The notes under the pieces: generated by a model
Database searches by the model: none
Seen by the model: the letters and a program-made list of their open reading frames with translations, nothing else
What the model was told of the DNA's origin: nothing
Part shown: positions 48,061 to 59,842 of the stretch, in pieces
Position numbering within the stretch: position 1 is the first letter of the stretch
Layout of the letters: each line of letters opens with the position of its first letter
Source of the DNA: Elysia chlorotica
Taxonomy: Eukaryota; Mollusca; Gastropoda; Plakobranchidae
Reading direction: 5' to 3'
Length of the DNA: 64,000 nt
Assembly: GCA_003991915.1 (NCBI GenBank)
Contig: RQTK01001022.1
Location: forward strand, 1 to 64,000
Translations under genes and position numbers: made by a program

Positions 48061-50009
48061 CAACGAGGCACCGAGTCTGTGATACAGCATCCATTGTATA
48101 GTAAATGTTGGATTGAATCCGCCCCGTCGTAAATAAAGGCTTATATGTTATTTTTTATTGTCCTACCTTAAAAGTGTGCCCATTTCTCGCGACACAAGTG
48201 TTTCGAGTAACTTGATATATATTATAAATGCCAGAAAAGAAAGATGAATCTCACGCAAAGCTTTTCATGAAAAGTCAAATAGTCAAATAAAAAATATTCA
48301 TATAAAAAGGAACAGAAAGTTGGAAGAAAAAAAACGCATTGTTTTTGTAACACTGAATTAATGTCGAAAATGTAGCAATAATAACAGAAACCAATGGAAA
48401 TCAAGAGTTAGAAATGGGTAACCCTTTACTATTCCAAAGAGAATGAGAAAGCCGAAGCCTGAGATGCAGTTGAAGGGAAAGAAAAAATATCAAACATAAT
48501 GGAACTCTATTGGAGAGCTGCTCCATAGCAGTTTGAATACACTCAAGATTTTTATATATAGGTAGATGGATTAATGTGGACAACTCAAAACGCGAGACCC
48601 TAGTCACATTTCTACTATTCCGAACCTAAGAGGTTGGTTGTTTATTCAGAAATCTTTAAAACATCAATATTATGAACGAGTTTGTCAGGGCAATCAACAT
48701 TGAATGAGTACTCTCATATATGTATAATTATTTGTAATGTAAAAAAATATCGACGTAATGCCTTTTTGGAAAACTATTTTCATTTTTTTATGAAATTTAA
48801 TGGAAGATACAATTTATAGTGAAGATATGGAATTATGACAGCTATAGATTTTTTGTGAACACTTTATCAAATATGTGTGATATTTTAAACATTATTAAAA
48901 GATATAAACTTCTTAATTTGTTCTTTTAAAATTATAATGATACTTTGGTAGACCTCCAGAAATTTTACATTTAATTTAATAGCAAACAATTTTTAAAAAA
49001 GCTGACGAACTTGACGATTCATCCTTGCATATTGGGTAATGTAAACATCTTAGCAAGTAAGGTTCATTAGTTAATTAATGAATGATTGTATCACCATTGT
49101 ATGATTAAGGCTGTATCGTCCTATTTACTTCTTTTTTTCCCCATAAAGATTGAATTTCACCAGAAGCCTACGAAGAGATTAATTGCTTCTAATATTTGAA
49201 ATGTCTAATAACATCACGTTGGTCTGAAAACAAATATTTTCTATAAGAAACCAATCTTTTGCTTACTTTTTCATACATTTGATTATTGATAAAGAAACAG
49301 CTGAATTGTAATTACTGTTAAGCCTTTTCTTTCTAAGTTATTTAATAGAGAGAGGCAGAATTATTAATATAGAATCACATGTTTGGTTTCGTTATGCAAT
49401 CAAAGATTGCTCCTTTTGTTTTTCCACATTTCAATTCGCAATGTTGTGTGATCTTTTATCGGTTATTTCTTCTAAGATGCTTGATCTTATTTTTGTAACA
49501 CTTTTACAGGCTTTTTTCGGTGAATTTTGATTCACAGAACTACTCCATTTTGCGCAAGAGATACCTGTTACCCACATGAATACTAAAATAGCTCCTTGAC
49601 TTCCCATTAAAGAATGTGTTGTGTAATCATGAAATAATAAAACAAAGCTGCTTTCACTGGACAGCCACATTCGGGTAACATGGGATACTTTGCTGTGGTC
49701 GCGTAATTGATTAATTACTCTTTGTACCTGTGAAAAAAAACGGAAATAGCATTGAGAATTTCAGAAACAATAGCTTTCCATTTTCAGTCTCAGAAAAAAA
49801 AAATCCCAGGGCTAAGGAGGATGCCTTATAACGACAATATTAGAGCATCATTAGACATATCACCTTACTGAATATTGATGACAATTTGTTTGTCACAGCC
49901 AAAATAAGTTGGTATTTCATTTTATTATCACCTGCATAAAGTGAAAAATTAAGCGCATGAGATCCGTTTTTTTTTCTAGGAGAGAAGGTCACTACTATTT
50001 AGACGTCTC
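48061..50009. other. Gene-free AT-rich DNA
   Basis: Nothing supported on either strand. Confidence 0.5.
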
Positions 50010-50300
50010 ATAGATCGCCAAGGAGGATCTTACACGGCAACGGGTCCTTAAACTATCATCTGACAATTTTACATGCTGTCACTCTCAGGGACATATCCGA
50101 TCACATTATGCTGACATCGACCCAACCAGCAGGCCAGGGGATGGAATTGAACTGGGTATCTCCAGCTCTACTACAGAAACCACTTGTAACCACTGAAACC
50201 ACTTCGCAATACACAGCAACAACCCTGGTCAACCCAAGACTCAAACCCTGGAGCTCATAACCAGTGATCCGATTATTTATCCTTACACTACGCCACTTCG
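50010..50300 (-). repeat. Two adjacent SINE pieces with alternative 3' end
   Basis: 50010-50170 begins on the plus strand with CGCCAAGGAGGATCTTACAC and CGGCAACGGGTCC, then TCTGACAATTTTACATGCTG and CCGATCACATTATGCTGACA: the usual SINE body with a different tail. 50232-50300 (CAAACCCTGGAGCTC ... ACACTACGCCACT) looks like a separate, degraded tRNA-like head, also antisense. Confidence 0.65.
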
Positions 50301-50534
50301 AATCAAGTGTCTGGATTCTCCTCGAAATATTCGTGTTTGTAAGTTGTTTTCTCTAATTTTCTGAAATACCCTCAACGGAGTCGTGACGATTTGGCCAACG
50401 CTGCCCTTGTATTCGGGCTTTTATTAAAGATATTTTCTAACAAATGTATACGATTACCGCGTACATGTGAGTGATACTGAACTTCTAGATTTCATGTAAT
50501 TTACGTGACTCAGTTGAGCACACGCCAGTAGCGA

Positions 50535-50590
50535 GGCTATCTAGGGTCCAAGACTGATGTCGTTCAATATCACGTGCCACCACTCAAAGG
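50535..50590 (-). repeat. SINE body fragment
   Basis: GGTCCAAGACTGATGTCGTT then CACGTGCCACCACTCAAAG corresponds to the middle of the SINE body. Both ends are missing. Confidence 0.55.
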
Positions 50591-50662
50591 GTAGAGGCAC
50601 TGCATGAATACCAGAACTTCTGTGTCGATCGGTTACATTACATGCTTTGCGATTTACACGAC

Positions 50663-50904
50663 GGTTGAGTTGAGTTGAGTCGAACATCAGCGCTATATAG
50701 GCTATATTAAGGACGGGTCCCAAGACTGACGTCTAACAATTTTATGTGCTGCCAGACACGAGACAGGGCGGGGATACCATGATTCCTGTCTCAACTGGTG
50801 ACATTAAACTGACACCGCCCAACCAGTAGGGAGCGCAATCGCCAGGGTTCGAACCCGAACCTTTTGCGCCGGAAGTCGATGTTCTACCCCGGGGCCACCG
50901 ACGG
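50663..50904 (-). repeat. tRNA-derived SINE, full length
   Basis: The best-preserved minus-strand copy. Tail GTTGAGTTGAGTTGAGTCGA, body CATCAGCGCTATATAGGCTA and CGGGGATACCATGATTCCTG, box B as GGGTTCGAACCC and box A region GATGTTCTACCCCGGGGCCA on the plus strand. It shows that this SINE is tRNA-derived and Pol III-type. Confidence 0.9.
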
Positions 50905-51079
50905 TAACAGATGCCATAACCAAGCCTCTTAAGCATGGGGTTTTCTTATCGCTCAATGGCTCCATAAGTTTAAGATAGTGCTGTGATCGGACGCCGTTGC
51001 AGATTCCCTTACCTATCGCCTCTGTTTTGCTATAGGCCCCATTGTCGTAAGGCCTCAAGAGGAAGAAAAAGTTGTCTTA

Positions 51080-51147
51080 TTGGGGTTCCAACCCGGACAT
51101 ACTGGTTGTGATCAGAAATCGCGCGCTCTGTGAGCTGGGCCACATCA
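51080..51147 (-). repeat. SINE tRNA-like head fragment
   Basis: GGGTTCCAACCCGGACATAC, then GCGCGCTCTGTGAGCTGGGCC, reads on the minus strand as box A (GAGCGCGC-type) followed by box B. No body is attached, so a tRNA pseudogene is an alternative. Confidence 0.5.
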
Positions 51148-52316
51148 CCAATGTCTGTTTTACGCTATCCACTGTTTGAAAGTTTGAAGTCCTTGAATCA
51201 ACTTTACGATAAAAAAAAAACCAACAATACCAACAAAAAAAGACCTGCACGATTAAACAAGAAAAAAAAACAACCAACAAAACAACAACAACAAAATAAA
51301 CGTTTATATCTGACAAACCTAACGCCTTCGTATTTGGTAAAGACCACAAATATGAATATATACGAATCAGTCCTCTCTATCACATTATGCTAACACAGTT
51401 TTCATCTCTACCAGTACAAGTTACTACTTCATGTAGTAGTTTTGCCATATTTTCAAAAGTCGAGCCTCTTAAGAGAAGACAAGGATACGCCTGCATTTAT
51501 CCAAAGCTATATTTGCTTAAGGTACACGTAGACCCAAATTTGGTTCAATGTAGCAACGTTACTATACTATATACATAGACAAATTTAAATAATTTTATAT
51601 TACATACACGAGTAACAGAATTACTCATATGCACAGTAAGACATAACAAGCACCATTTCCGTTTTTAAAAACACGAATTACAAAAATAACAACATTACTT
51701 GCGAAAATTGATATATAGCTTTCTTCCTTGAATATGAGATATAAATGCACGTGAGGGCAATAAAAAAAAAAGAGTAATCACTGAGAGTAATTATAATCAC
51801 AATCTTAATTTTCACAGCTTTTCTATACTAACAAATACATGTTGACATGGACACGTTCCGAATGACAAAAACAGTTATTATAAAGATAGCGAGTATGAAA
51901 TTGAAAGAAAGTTGATCCTCTTACCGTATCATAAATACAGATTTTATGAAGAAAAATCAACTTTAAGATAATAATGTAACTAACAAAAGCTTTTTGCAGT
52001 ATTATAACGACGCTTGATATTGTTATAGACAGTTTAAATGTCAGCAAGAAAAGTTCGCATAGTCATTTTTAAATGCATTTCATCAATGCATTTAATTTTG
52101 TGTTGAAACGATAAAGGTTATTGATTACATCTCTGGAGTGCATGTCTTGTTAGTCAACTATAGGATATCCTATGAACAGGGTATTAAATGTAACAAAGAT
52201 TAGGAACGTGAGAAAAATCTAATAATTTTTTTTTCAGATATCACTACCCCCTTTTGTGTTTCTTGCGAGTCCGCGAAAAGTTACAAGGTAGAAAAGGCTG
52301 GTGGGATAGCGAGGGA
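51148..52316. other. Gene-free DNA
   Basis: AAC/AAAC-rich tract at 51212-51300; otherwise nothing recognisable. Confidence 0.45.
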
Positions 52317-52330
52317 GGGGAGGGGAGAGA

Positions 52331-52378
<48 letters not shown>

Positions 52379-52383
52379 AGAGA
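52317..52383 (+). repeat. (GA)n microsatellite
   Basis: GGGAGGGGAGGGGAG followed by (GA)n. Confidence 0.95.
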
Positions 52384-52853
52384 GGATGAGACAGATGGCA
52401 GGTGTGTAGCATTTCCATTTTTGCTAGCCTTTTCATTTTTTCCTCCCTCCCTCAACTTTCTAATCAGGTGTTTTTATTTAATTAGTTTTATCAGAAAACA
52501 TCATCTCAGAGTTTCATTTCGAATTGAGAAACTGTTTAACATAGTTTTGAAATATTAACTTGTTTCAAAAACCCTCAACCGTGGGCTCTCTGCTGACTCT
52601 CACTACAATCGGAGTATAAAATTATCTATAAAGTGCTGTGTTTAGATTGATTGCTTACTTATTCTTTCGTTTTCCAAATTGTCATATAAATCACTGTTTC
52701 CTTTTTTTTTTTTGTTTCACAAAATTTTGTGTAGGTATTTTTATAGTTTTCTGTTTTATACTTTTCAATTTCCAAAATATATTATTTCCATTTAGTTGTA
52801 CACCTTTTAATCAAGTTAGCTCCCGATTGATTGTATCATTAAGCACACAAAAA

Positions 52854-53538
52854 ATGAATAATTGTGATAAGATCTGGTTTCAAGCGCTTTTCTTTGTCAT
52901 ATTACTTAGAACAACACGACTAGATGATAGTGCGTACTACTTTGTAAGTAGTTTATGATAAATATGTTTACTCTCAACAATTCATCTCTGTCCCTTCAAA
53001 CCACCAAAGAATTCTTCCTCCCGCCTAAAGTCGAAAAAGGCAAACATTCTGATCACACAGGAACATCTAATGGCAGGTATGCCTCATCGAAACTTATCGA
53101 TTTGGCAGTATACAATAGGCCTTCATGTACAATGAAATACCAACTGTATCCTTTTGGGCTAAATTTTATAAATATTAATACATGTTGTTCATTGTATTCT
53201 CATCCCAAAAGAATTTCACCCCGACATTCAGTAGTCTAGCTACAATGCACACTGTTTTATCTTTATTACATATTACTTCAATGTGTCATTCGTCTCATGC
53301 GTACATACGTTTTTGGAACTCTCATCACACCCAAGTGCCAATTTTTTTCGCCTAGTTTATGTTGCATGTGCAGAGATTAACCATGGAGAAAATAAAATCT
53401 TCAGTTATACACGCTTCTTTCCGTTAAACAAGGAAAACTGTAAAAAACATGTATTCCACACCGGCCTTCGGCATCATCCGGAAGGTTCCCGATGCACAGG
53501 CCGCTTTATGAATATGATTTGTTTGCTATGTAAAGCAG
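52854..53538 (+). CDS. Candidate three exons of a secreted Cys-rich, insulin-like peptide (tentative)
   Basis: Three open segments with GT-AG borders join in phase: 52854-52943, 53010-53076 and 53374-53538. The first begins with ATG and encodes a signal-peptide-like stretch (IWFQALFFVILL) before GTAAGT. The third encodes ENCKKHVFHTGLRHHPEG, then SRCTGRFMNMICLLC. Cys-x11-Cys with hydrophobics at the insulin B-chain positions, preceded by R-x-H-P-x-G, resembles molluscan insulin B chains (RPHPRG-x-CG). The exon ends in phase 1 just after it, as insulin genes do in the C-peptide. Against: Gly after the first Cys is Thr, there is an extra Cys, intron 1 is only 66 bases, and I found no A-chain in the window. 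Splicing and identity are inference. Confidence 0.27.
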
Positions 53539-54612
53539 GTGAGGGATTAACCCACCCACGGAGTGATGTGGCTTCCTGAGTGCCCGAGCCTACGTAAATA
53601 CAAGGGCAGGAATAGTAATAATAAAAAGCCAGTTCTGCGTGCTAATCTTGGCGTTAAATACATTATAGTATTCCAAGCTCAATAACAAAGGCAATACTGG
53701 CCAACCGTGTTTATTGAAAAAGCAAGCTGGAAGGAAAGCGAGGAAGATAGAGAAGGAAACAATCGATCCCGCAGCGGGCAGTCTTAGAAACAGCTAGGTC
53801 AAAGGGGAAAATGAGATAAAAATACAAGTGGTTGTGCAAGATTTCTTTTGTCTACTGCAAAACAATAGTGGGCGTTGATGTCTCCGCTCAAGGCTTGTTT
53901 TAAGTAATACCCCAATGACGAGTATCCTTCATCAACAGTATATCTCTTTGGGTACATGGAATTAGAAAAAGCAAAACTTGTAATACATACACAAGCTTAT
54001 AATGAACAATGTAAGATATACATGTGTTCCATGCAAACAAAACGTGACACAATCATATAATTTGATTTTAAAAAAAAGACTACATGCGTATGTATAACAG
54101 TAAGTTGTTTTGTATAAATCTGATGTGCCACATAATTATAATGTGCTCAAAACAATTTTTATAACGACTGGAGAACATGTCTAATTGAATTTCATTAATA
54201 CTTACAAAGTTATTATAATGAACCATTGTAATATTTGAATAACTTTAGATGTAATCATTACATCACAAGCGGGTTTTCATTCTCTTTGCTATCTCAAACA
54301 AGGCTGAGTTGGGTGTGGCGCCAATCTCTCTCGGCCAAGCACAAACCCACGATGGACAACGAACTGCCACTTTACACGCTCCGCTGTGGTTTACCTCAAA
54401 ACAAAACTCATTTCTTAGCAATGTATCAAGATTGGCGTTTCTGTATCACTGCAGAATGCGGCCTAGGTTCTTTATTTATTCTATTTTAGTTGAAACCGAG
54501 AGAACAAACCTGTCTCCTTAATTCGACAGGTGGTACAGGACAAGAAATGAATTATGAATTTTACTTTATATTTCTCGAACGAACCTCGCACATAATGCAT
54601 GGCTGTTTGTTC

Positions 54613-54757
54613 GTTAGTTTCTCGACGCCCAACTTCAGCAACCAGGCAGTGTCGAGTTTGGGTCCCACGATTAACGTCTGACAAAAAACGGTGTTAGCTC
54701 AAACTTTTGTCTCAGTTGGTGACATTATTTTGACACCGCCCTAACCAGTGCCCACGC
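54613..54757 (-). repeat. SINE, head lost
   Basis: CGACGCCCAACTTCAGC, GGGTCCCACGATTAACGTCT and GTCTCAGTTGGTGACATTAT are diverged blocks of the common SINE in antisense order. A deletion removed the AGACAGGGCGGGGATACC block. Confidence 0.6.
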
Positions 54758-55477
54758 AATGTAGCGTGATATATCGCGTGAACTGTACAGCTGATTATTT
54801 TCAAAGGAGTCTTTTGAAGCTGAAATTAAGGTAACACATTTATTCCTAGTATTTAATAATTTTTTTTTAGAATTAGGTATCATTTGCCGCCACGGAGAAG
54901 AAGACCAACAGCACTTATCCATAAATAATAACCTCCACAGTGACGAAAGCTAACTTCCTTTTCTATCTCCAAAGGGATTAAAAAACACAACGAAATTAAT
55001 GAGTGATATTTGATATAACTCATTTTAGTTTGATTACCAATCAATTGTACATGTGTTACAAAAATGATCTCCGCTGCGCTGGAACATTTCGTTGATTGCT
55101 TTAAAAATCTATTTGGAATACATGGCAAATATTCGTACATGAATAAACAGAAATGCATCATTTAATAAGCATCCGCAATCATTTACTAAAGAATTCTACA
55201 GAATAAAAGCAAATAGTGACTGAGAATCCTGTCTTTATTAAGAATAAAAATAGAAACAAAGTCCATCAGGAAATAAGAAAGCTAATCAATAACTGAAACT
55301 GCTTTCTATGATCTATCCAGAAATGTCAAAACACATCTTTTGAACCTATGAAAATATTAAATTAAAAATATGATTGATGCCAAGACGTTATATCTAGACC
55401 ATAACATGCCTGGGTCTGTGGAATTTTCACTCTACTTATACTATAGTAACAAAGATATTCCTATATTGTGCTTTGTT

Positions 55478-55685
55478 CGGTTTGGTTTGGTTTGGTTTGG
55501 TTTCTTAACATCTAACATTAACAATTAGGCTAAATCGTTGTCGCATCCCATGCCTAATGTCTGGCAATTAATTTACATGCTGACATACAGAGACATATTG
55601 GGGATACCAGGACTGTTATCACGCCTTGTCATATTATACTGAATCAACTTTTCATTACCCTTCAGGGAACACGGTAGCCCGATCG
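55478..55685 (-). repeat. SINE with (GGTTT)n tail
   Basis: The plus strand starts CGGTTTGGTTTGGTTTGGTT, then TTAACATCTAACATTAACAA, AATGTCTGGCAATTAATTTA and GGGGATACCAGGACTG. It is a diverged member of the SINE family whose 3' tail on the minus strand is an (AAACC)n expansion instead of AACTCAAC. Confidence 0.65.
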
Positions 55686-56371
55686 AGAAATAGAAATAGA
55701 TGCCGCGCACTTTAACGTTCATCCATACCTCACCGACAACATCGTGAAAGTAAAATAATAATTAGCCGCTTTTAGACTAAAGATACTGCATGGCACACCT
55801 CAGTTGTAGAATTTTCTATCTTATTTATCAAAAATACACCAAATACTTAGAAATGAGTTTATTGTACAACCGATTTGACGCTATTTCTTAATTGAAATTT
55901 GAATTGACTGAAATTTTTATGTGGATCAGCATTAAATAATATCTGACAACATTTCCAGTCACTTTACACAAAGTTGACGTTATAGATTAGCTTTTGCAGC
56001 TTTTCGACTCACACAGAAAAAAACCCCATTAACAAATAATAACAACAAAAGTAGATGCACCTGGTTATATGAAAACCTTTGCACAACAAATATGCACTGT
56101 CGCTCTCTTGGCTTTAAAATAGACTTTTGAAGAGATTTCTTTTAGTTATAACGCGAGAACTAAATGATCAATGTTACATGCGCTTGTGTGTGTATGTGTG
56201 TGTGTGTGTTTTATATGTGTGTTATAAAGATGCATGCATGATTTAAAAACGTTACACCATTATACATGCACGTCAATTTCAGTAGCTTTGGAAAGGACTT
56301 AAGACCAAAACGACTTTTATAAAAAATCCGTGTAGAATAATAAAAATACGGTGGAGAGAAAGGAGAGGATG

Positions 56372-56372
56372 A

Positions 56373-56442
<70 letters not shown>

Positions 56443-56447
56443 GTATG

Positions 56448-56538
<91 letters not shown>
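56372..56538 (+). repeat. (GATA)n microsatellite
   Basis: About 165 bp of GATA/TAGA tetranucleotide repeat with one TGTATG interruption near 56442. GATA arrays are common in animal genomes. The Ile-Tyr-Leu-Ser frame across it is an artefact. Confidence 0.98.
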
Positions 56539-56611
56539 TGATAGATGGAGAGAGATAGAGAGAAAGATATAGAGGGATAGAGAAACACAGAGAGACAAAA
56601 AGAGGACAAGT

Positions 56612-56815
56612 GTGCAGTCAGCGCGCCGCGTAATACTCAACCAGTCTTTTTGGGTTCGAATCTCAAACAGGCCACCTTGTTCCCTACTGGTTTGGTCTAT
56701 GTCAGAATAACGCGACTGAAGACTGTGAGTCCTGGTCTCCACGAACTGTTTCTTCCAGGCAGAATTTAAAATTGCCCAATATTAGTCTTAGGATTGGTCC
56801 ACGTGATGACCACGT
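56612..56815 (+). repeat. tRNA-derived SINE, diverged
   Basis: Box B-like GGGTTCGAATCTCAAACAGG, then TTCCCTACTGGTTTGGTCTA, GTCAGAATAACGCGACTGAA and TTAGTCTTAGGATTGGTCCA. Same family; the 3' end after GGTCCACG is lost. Confidence 0.7.
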
Positions 56816-57031
56816 GATTTGATTTATAAACCAAAACAAACAAAATACGAAGAGTTTGAGGATCAAGCTACATTGTACTACCTAATTACGTAAACATACT
56901 CTGATGAGTTGTGTATAGTTCAAGATTTGTGCATTCGCGGTTTAACATTAGTAACGTTGTATACTATCAAATAAAATCATTTTTATAATACCATTATTTA
57001 ATTTTATTTTATCACATTTACGTGTATATTT

Positions 57032-57252
57032 GGGGTCGCGGTGGTCCTGTGGTAGAACATCGGCTTCCGACGCAAAAGGTCCCTGTTGGTTGGGTCGATG
57101 TCAGTTTGACGTGATCGGCTGAGACAGGAGTCATGGCATCCCCGCCCTGTCTCGTGTGTGGCAGCACATAAAATTGTCATACGTCAGTCTTGGGGCTTGT
57201 CCACAATATGGCCTATATATTGCTGATGTTGTCCGTTAAACCAAACTCAACT
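57032..57252 (+). repeat. tRNA-derived SINE, well preserved
   Basis: GGGGTCGCGGTGGTCCTGTG then GTAGAACATCGGCTTCCGAC gives the tRNA head; part of box B is deleted. The body GGCTGAGACAGGAGTCATGG, CATCCCCGCCCTGTCTCGTG and CTTGTCCACAATATGGCCTA ends GTTAAACCAAACTCAACT. Good reference for the sense orientation. Confidence 0.9.
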
Positions 57253-57689
57253 ACCACTTCAAATACGTGTATATTTGCATTTTTAGTAAATCTCTTTCTT
57301 TTCTTGTTTTGCTATGTGTGTGTATGTGGGCATTTATGGAAGGTGTGAAAACGATATAATATTGATTTTCCGCTGTTTTCCCTTTTTCACATTTGAAATC
57401 TTCCCCGTCCATGACAAAGCACGTAACTATGTAGAGAAGAACTGTTGCCAAAAGGTGATTCGCGTACCGATGATTAAAAAAATCCGCAATCTAAATGTAT
57501 CTGACATCTGACATGTTAAAAAAAGACGTACTTGATAGCTTATCAATGGTGCTCATAATGAAATCGAATTTTTTTTAATTTATAGCAGTATGAGGGCGTT
57601 GATTATGAATCTCAAACGTCTATCAGACCGGCCGACAGACAGACAGATATATAGACAGGGAGACAGAGAAATTGACCAACATACCGACA

Positions 57690-57748
57690 GAGGGATAGAG
57701 AGAGATAGAAAGAGAGAGAGAAAGAGAGAAAGAGAGAGAGAGAGAGAG

Positions 57749-57795
<47 letters not shown>

Positions 57796-57812
57796 GAGAG
57801 AGAGACAGGGGG
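57690..57812 (+). repeat. (GA)n microsatellite
   Basis: GA repeat with AAAG interruptions, preceded by (CAGA)n-like sequence at 57635-57660. Confidence 0.95.
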
Positions 57813-58601
57813 GGAGGAGATTGCGGCTGAAAGAGGCAAAAACAGACTTAAGAACTTTCATATATTGGTAGCGCCCATAGAGAAAGAAAAGTCTAAGAAG
57901 AAGAGATGTAAAAGAAGTATGATACAACTTTCAAAAGGTGGAGGCTGCCATGGCACTCCTGAGCAATTATAGTTTGTTGTTTCAAACAAGAGTCCATAAA
58001 GCCTTTGCAAATATTATTAAGTAAACATTATTGACAACCTTACCGTTAAAATATTCTAGGTTGTGAGTGTTTCCCATATCCTTAGTTCATCATAGCTGTC
58101 TTTTTTTAACTGTTAGTTACTTATGTTATATATCTAAAACACTTTTTAAGCAACACGCCGTTGATTTTCTAATCTACCTTGAGGTATTTTAATACATTTT
58201 CGTCTTGTCTCATTATGTTCATGACAATTTCGATGTCTAATAAAGTGTCTAGATATCTAGTCTCTAACTTGTCCTTTTTCGACCATCAGCTCTGTTCTAT
58301 AACTGACGTAGCTTTACGTTAGACCAAAGGCGAGGATTCGGCATAATTCTTATACCTTTTCTCTGTTATTAAAAAGTGGGTATTGCAAATGTTGTCTCAG
58401 GCTCATTTTCTTAGACGATGCTCGTTTGAAATGTAACCTCCCTCTCGGACACTTTTTAGGTATAACAATAAACAATTAAGAGTCATCGCTGTTTAAGACG
58501 TCTCACATGATTTATGTGTAACACTGATTTGATTAAAAATTTCCACCACTGTTGTGGTAGTGGACAGCTTCTGACACCAAGTGTTGTCTGTCCCCCAACA
58601 G

Positions 58602-58726
58602 ATGATGACAGTATTGATTTCTGCGTCCCCTGTCGAGCCGAGTGCCGCCTCCCCAAGCGCGTCAGACATAGACTCTCAACACCAGACCTCCACAAGACAC
58701 CCCAGGGACTCCGCTCACTCACAACG
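58602..58726 (+). CDS. Candidate internal exon, unidentified
   Basis: 125 bases, GC-richer than the surroundings, between CCCCCAACAG and GTAAGT, the best splice borders of this region. Two frames are open. One (entry phase 1) gives DDDSIDFCVPCRAECRLPKR and a basic tail; it joins in phase to the exon ending 53538. The other (entry phase 0) gives a Ser/Pro-rich ISASPVEPSAASPSASDIDS. I recognise neither. The KR after the Cys cluster could be a prohormone cleavage site if the first frame is used. Confidence 0.35.
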
Positions 58727-58785
58727 GTAAGTAGCGCCCAGGCATGAGAATTCTTTGTATGAGAGTTTATATTTGAATTTATTTG

Positions 58786-59009
58786 TTGCTTAGCGTTTAA
58801 CTTCAGCACTATATAGACTACATTGTGGAAGGGACCCAAGACCAAAGTCTGACATAAACGATATAGTGCGGGGACACCAAGGACTCCTGTCTCAGGGGAT
58901 AACAGTGTACTTACACCGACCCAACAAGTAGGGGATATGAATTTTTGACCGATCGTGGGGACCTCCTGATTGGGAGACCAACGCTCTACCGCTTGCACCA
59001 GTTGGCCCC
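58786..59009 (-). repeat. tRNA-derived SINE, full length
   Basis: The plus strand shows AGCGTTTAACTTCAGCACTA, GGACCCAAGACCAAAGTCTG, CGGGGACACCAAGGACTCCT, and the head GATTGGGAGACCAACGCTCT then ACCGCTTGCACCAGTTGGCC, a box A complement. Confidence 0.85.
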
Positions 59010-59060
59010 TCCCACCTCTGTAGAAGAAATGCTCTCTCTTAGTTTTATGCTTCCTTTGTT

Positions 59061-59345
59061 CCCAAGGAGGATCCTATATTGCTATTGCCTCGAATACTTA
59101 AGGTCTCTGGCAATTCTACCTGCTGCTACACACAAGACAGCGCGAGTCGAGTTGAGTTGAAGTTGAGTTGGGTTAAGTTGGTTAATTAGCGTCAAATGTC
59201 AGTACTATTTGGGCTTTATTGTGGGCGGAGCCCAAAACTAATGTCTGACAAATTTACGTGCTGCCACACAGAGACTGTGCGGGGATACCATGACTTCTTT
59301 CTCTGCTGATCATATCACACCGACCCAACCAATTTGCGACAAAAT
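59061..59345 (-). repeat. Two abutting SINE copies with different tails
   Basis: 59061-59140 starts CCCAAGGAGGATCCTATATT (alternative tail) and stops at CACAAGACAGCGCG. 59146-59340 starts GTCGAGTTGAGTTGAAGTTG (standard tail), runs through AGCGTCAAATGTCAGTACTA and CGGGGATACCATGACTTCTT, and loses its head after CGACCCAACCAA. One seems to have inserted into or beside the other. Confidence 0.75.
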
Positions 59346-59387
59346 CAGTCAACGAGATATCTCCTAGTTTTTCGTCTTTCAGGTTCT

Positions 59388-59515
59388 CAAGAGCGATCCT
59401 ATACGGCGACGGGTCTCAAACGTTATAAAGTCAATTCTACGTGCTGCCAGATACGAGACGGTGTGGGGATATGAAGACTGCCGTCTTAACCGATCACATT
59501 GTACTGACAACAACA
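59388..59515 (-). repeat. SINE fragment with alternative tail
   Basis: CAAGAGCGATCCTATACGGC and GACGGGTCTCAAACG followed by CTACGTGCTGCCAGATACGA and CCGATCACATTGTACTGAC. Same alternative 3' end as at 50010 and 59061. Confidence 0.7.
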
Positions 59516-59672
59516 AGTTACGTGTGAATACGAGGCTTGTCCTAAAAATAGAGCGGTAATTTCTATGTTGACCTGACTCCCACTTACACACAAGATGCAC
59601 CGTTAGATACTTTCCAATTTAGTTTCCGCGGCGATAGATGCGTTTCTTCTAACATGATGAAAGATTTTTGGA

Positions 59673-59842
59673 GTTTGTTACTTATCGTCCAACGTCAGCA
59701 CTGTATAAGCTATATCGTGGAAGGGTCTCAAGACTAACGTATGACAGTTTTACATTCGAGGCAGTGCGGGGATACCAAGACTCATTTCCTAACACCGGCC
59801 ATATTATACTGACAGCGACCCAACCAGTAGGGAAATCGGAAA
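59673..59842 (-). repeat. SINE, head lost
   Basis: TTATCGTCCAACGTCAGCAC, GGAAGGGTCTCAAGACTAAC, GTGCGGGGATACCAAGACTC and GACCCAACCAGTAGGGAAAT are standard body blocks in antisense order. Confidence 0.8.

Noticed and set aside
51080-51147. A functional tRNA gene
   Set aside because: Box A and box B-like text is present, but it matches the SINE head family and no complete cloverleaf could be drawn.
58543-58601. Insulin A-chain in the frame HHCCGSGQLLTPSVVC
   Set aside because: The CC is not followed by Cys at +4 and the last Cys is at the wrong distance, so the A-chain pattern CC-x3-C-x8-C is not met.
58483-58998. 171-codon minus frame
   Set aside because: It runs through a SINE in sense orientation and the reverse of the candidate exon; no protein character.
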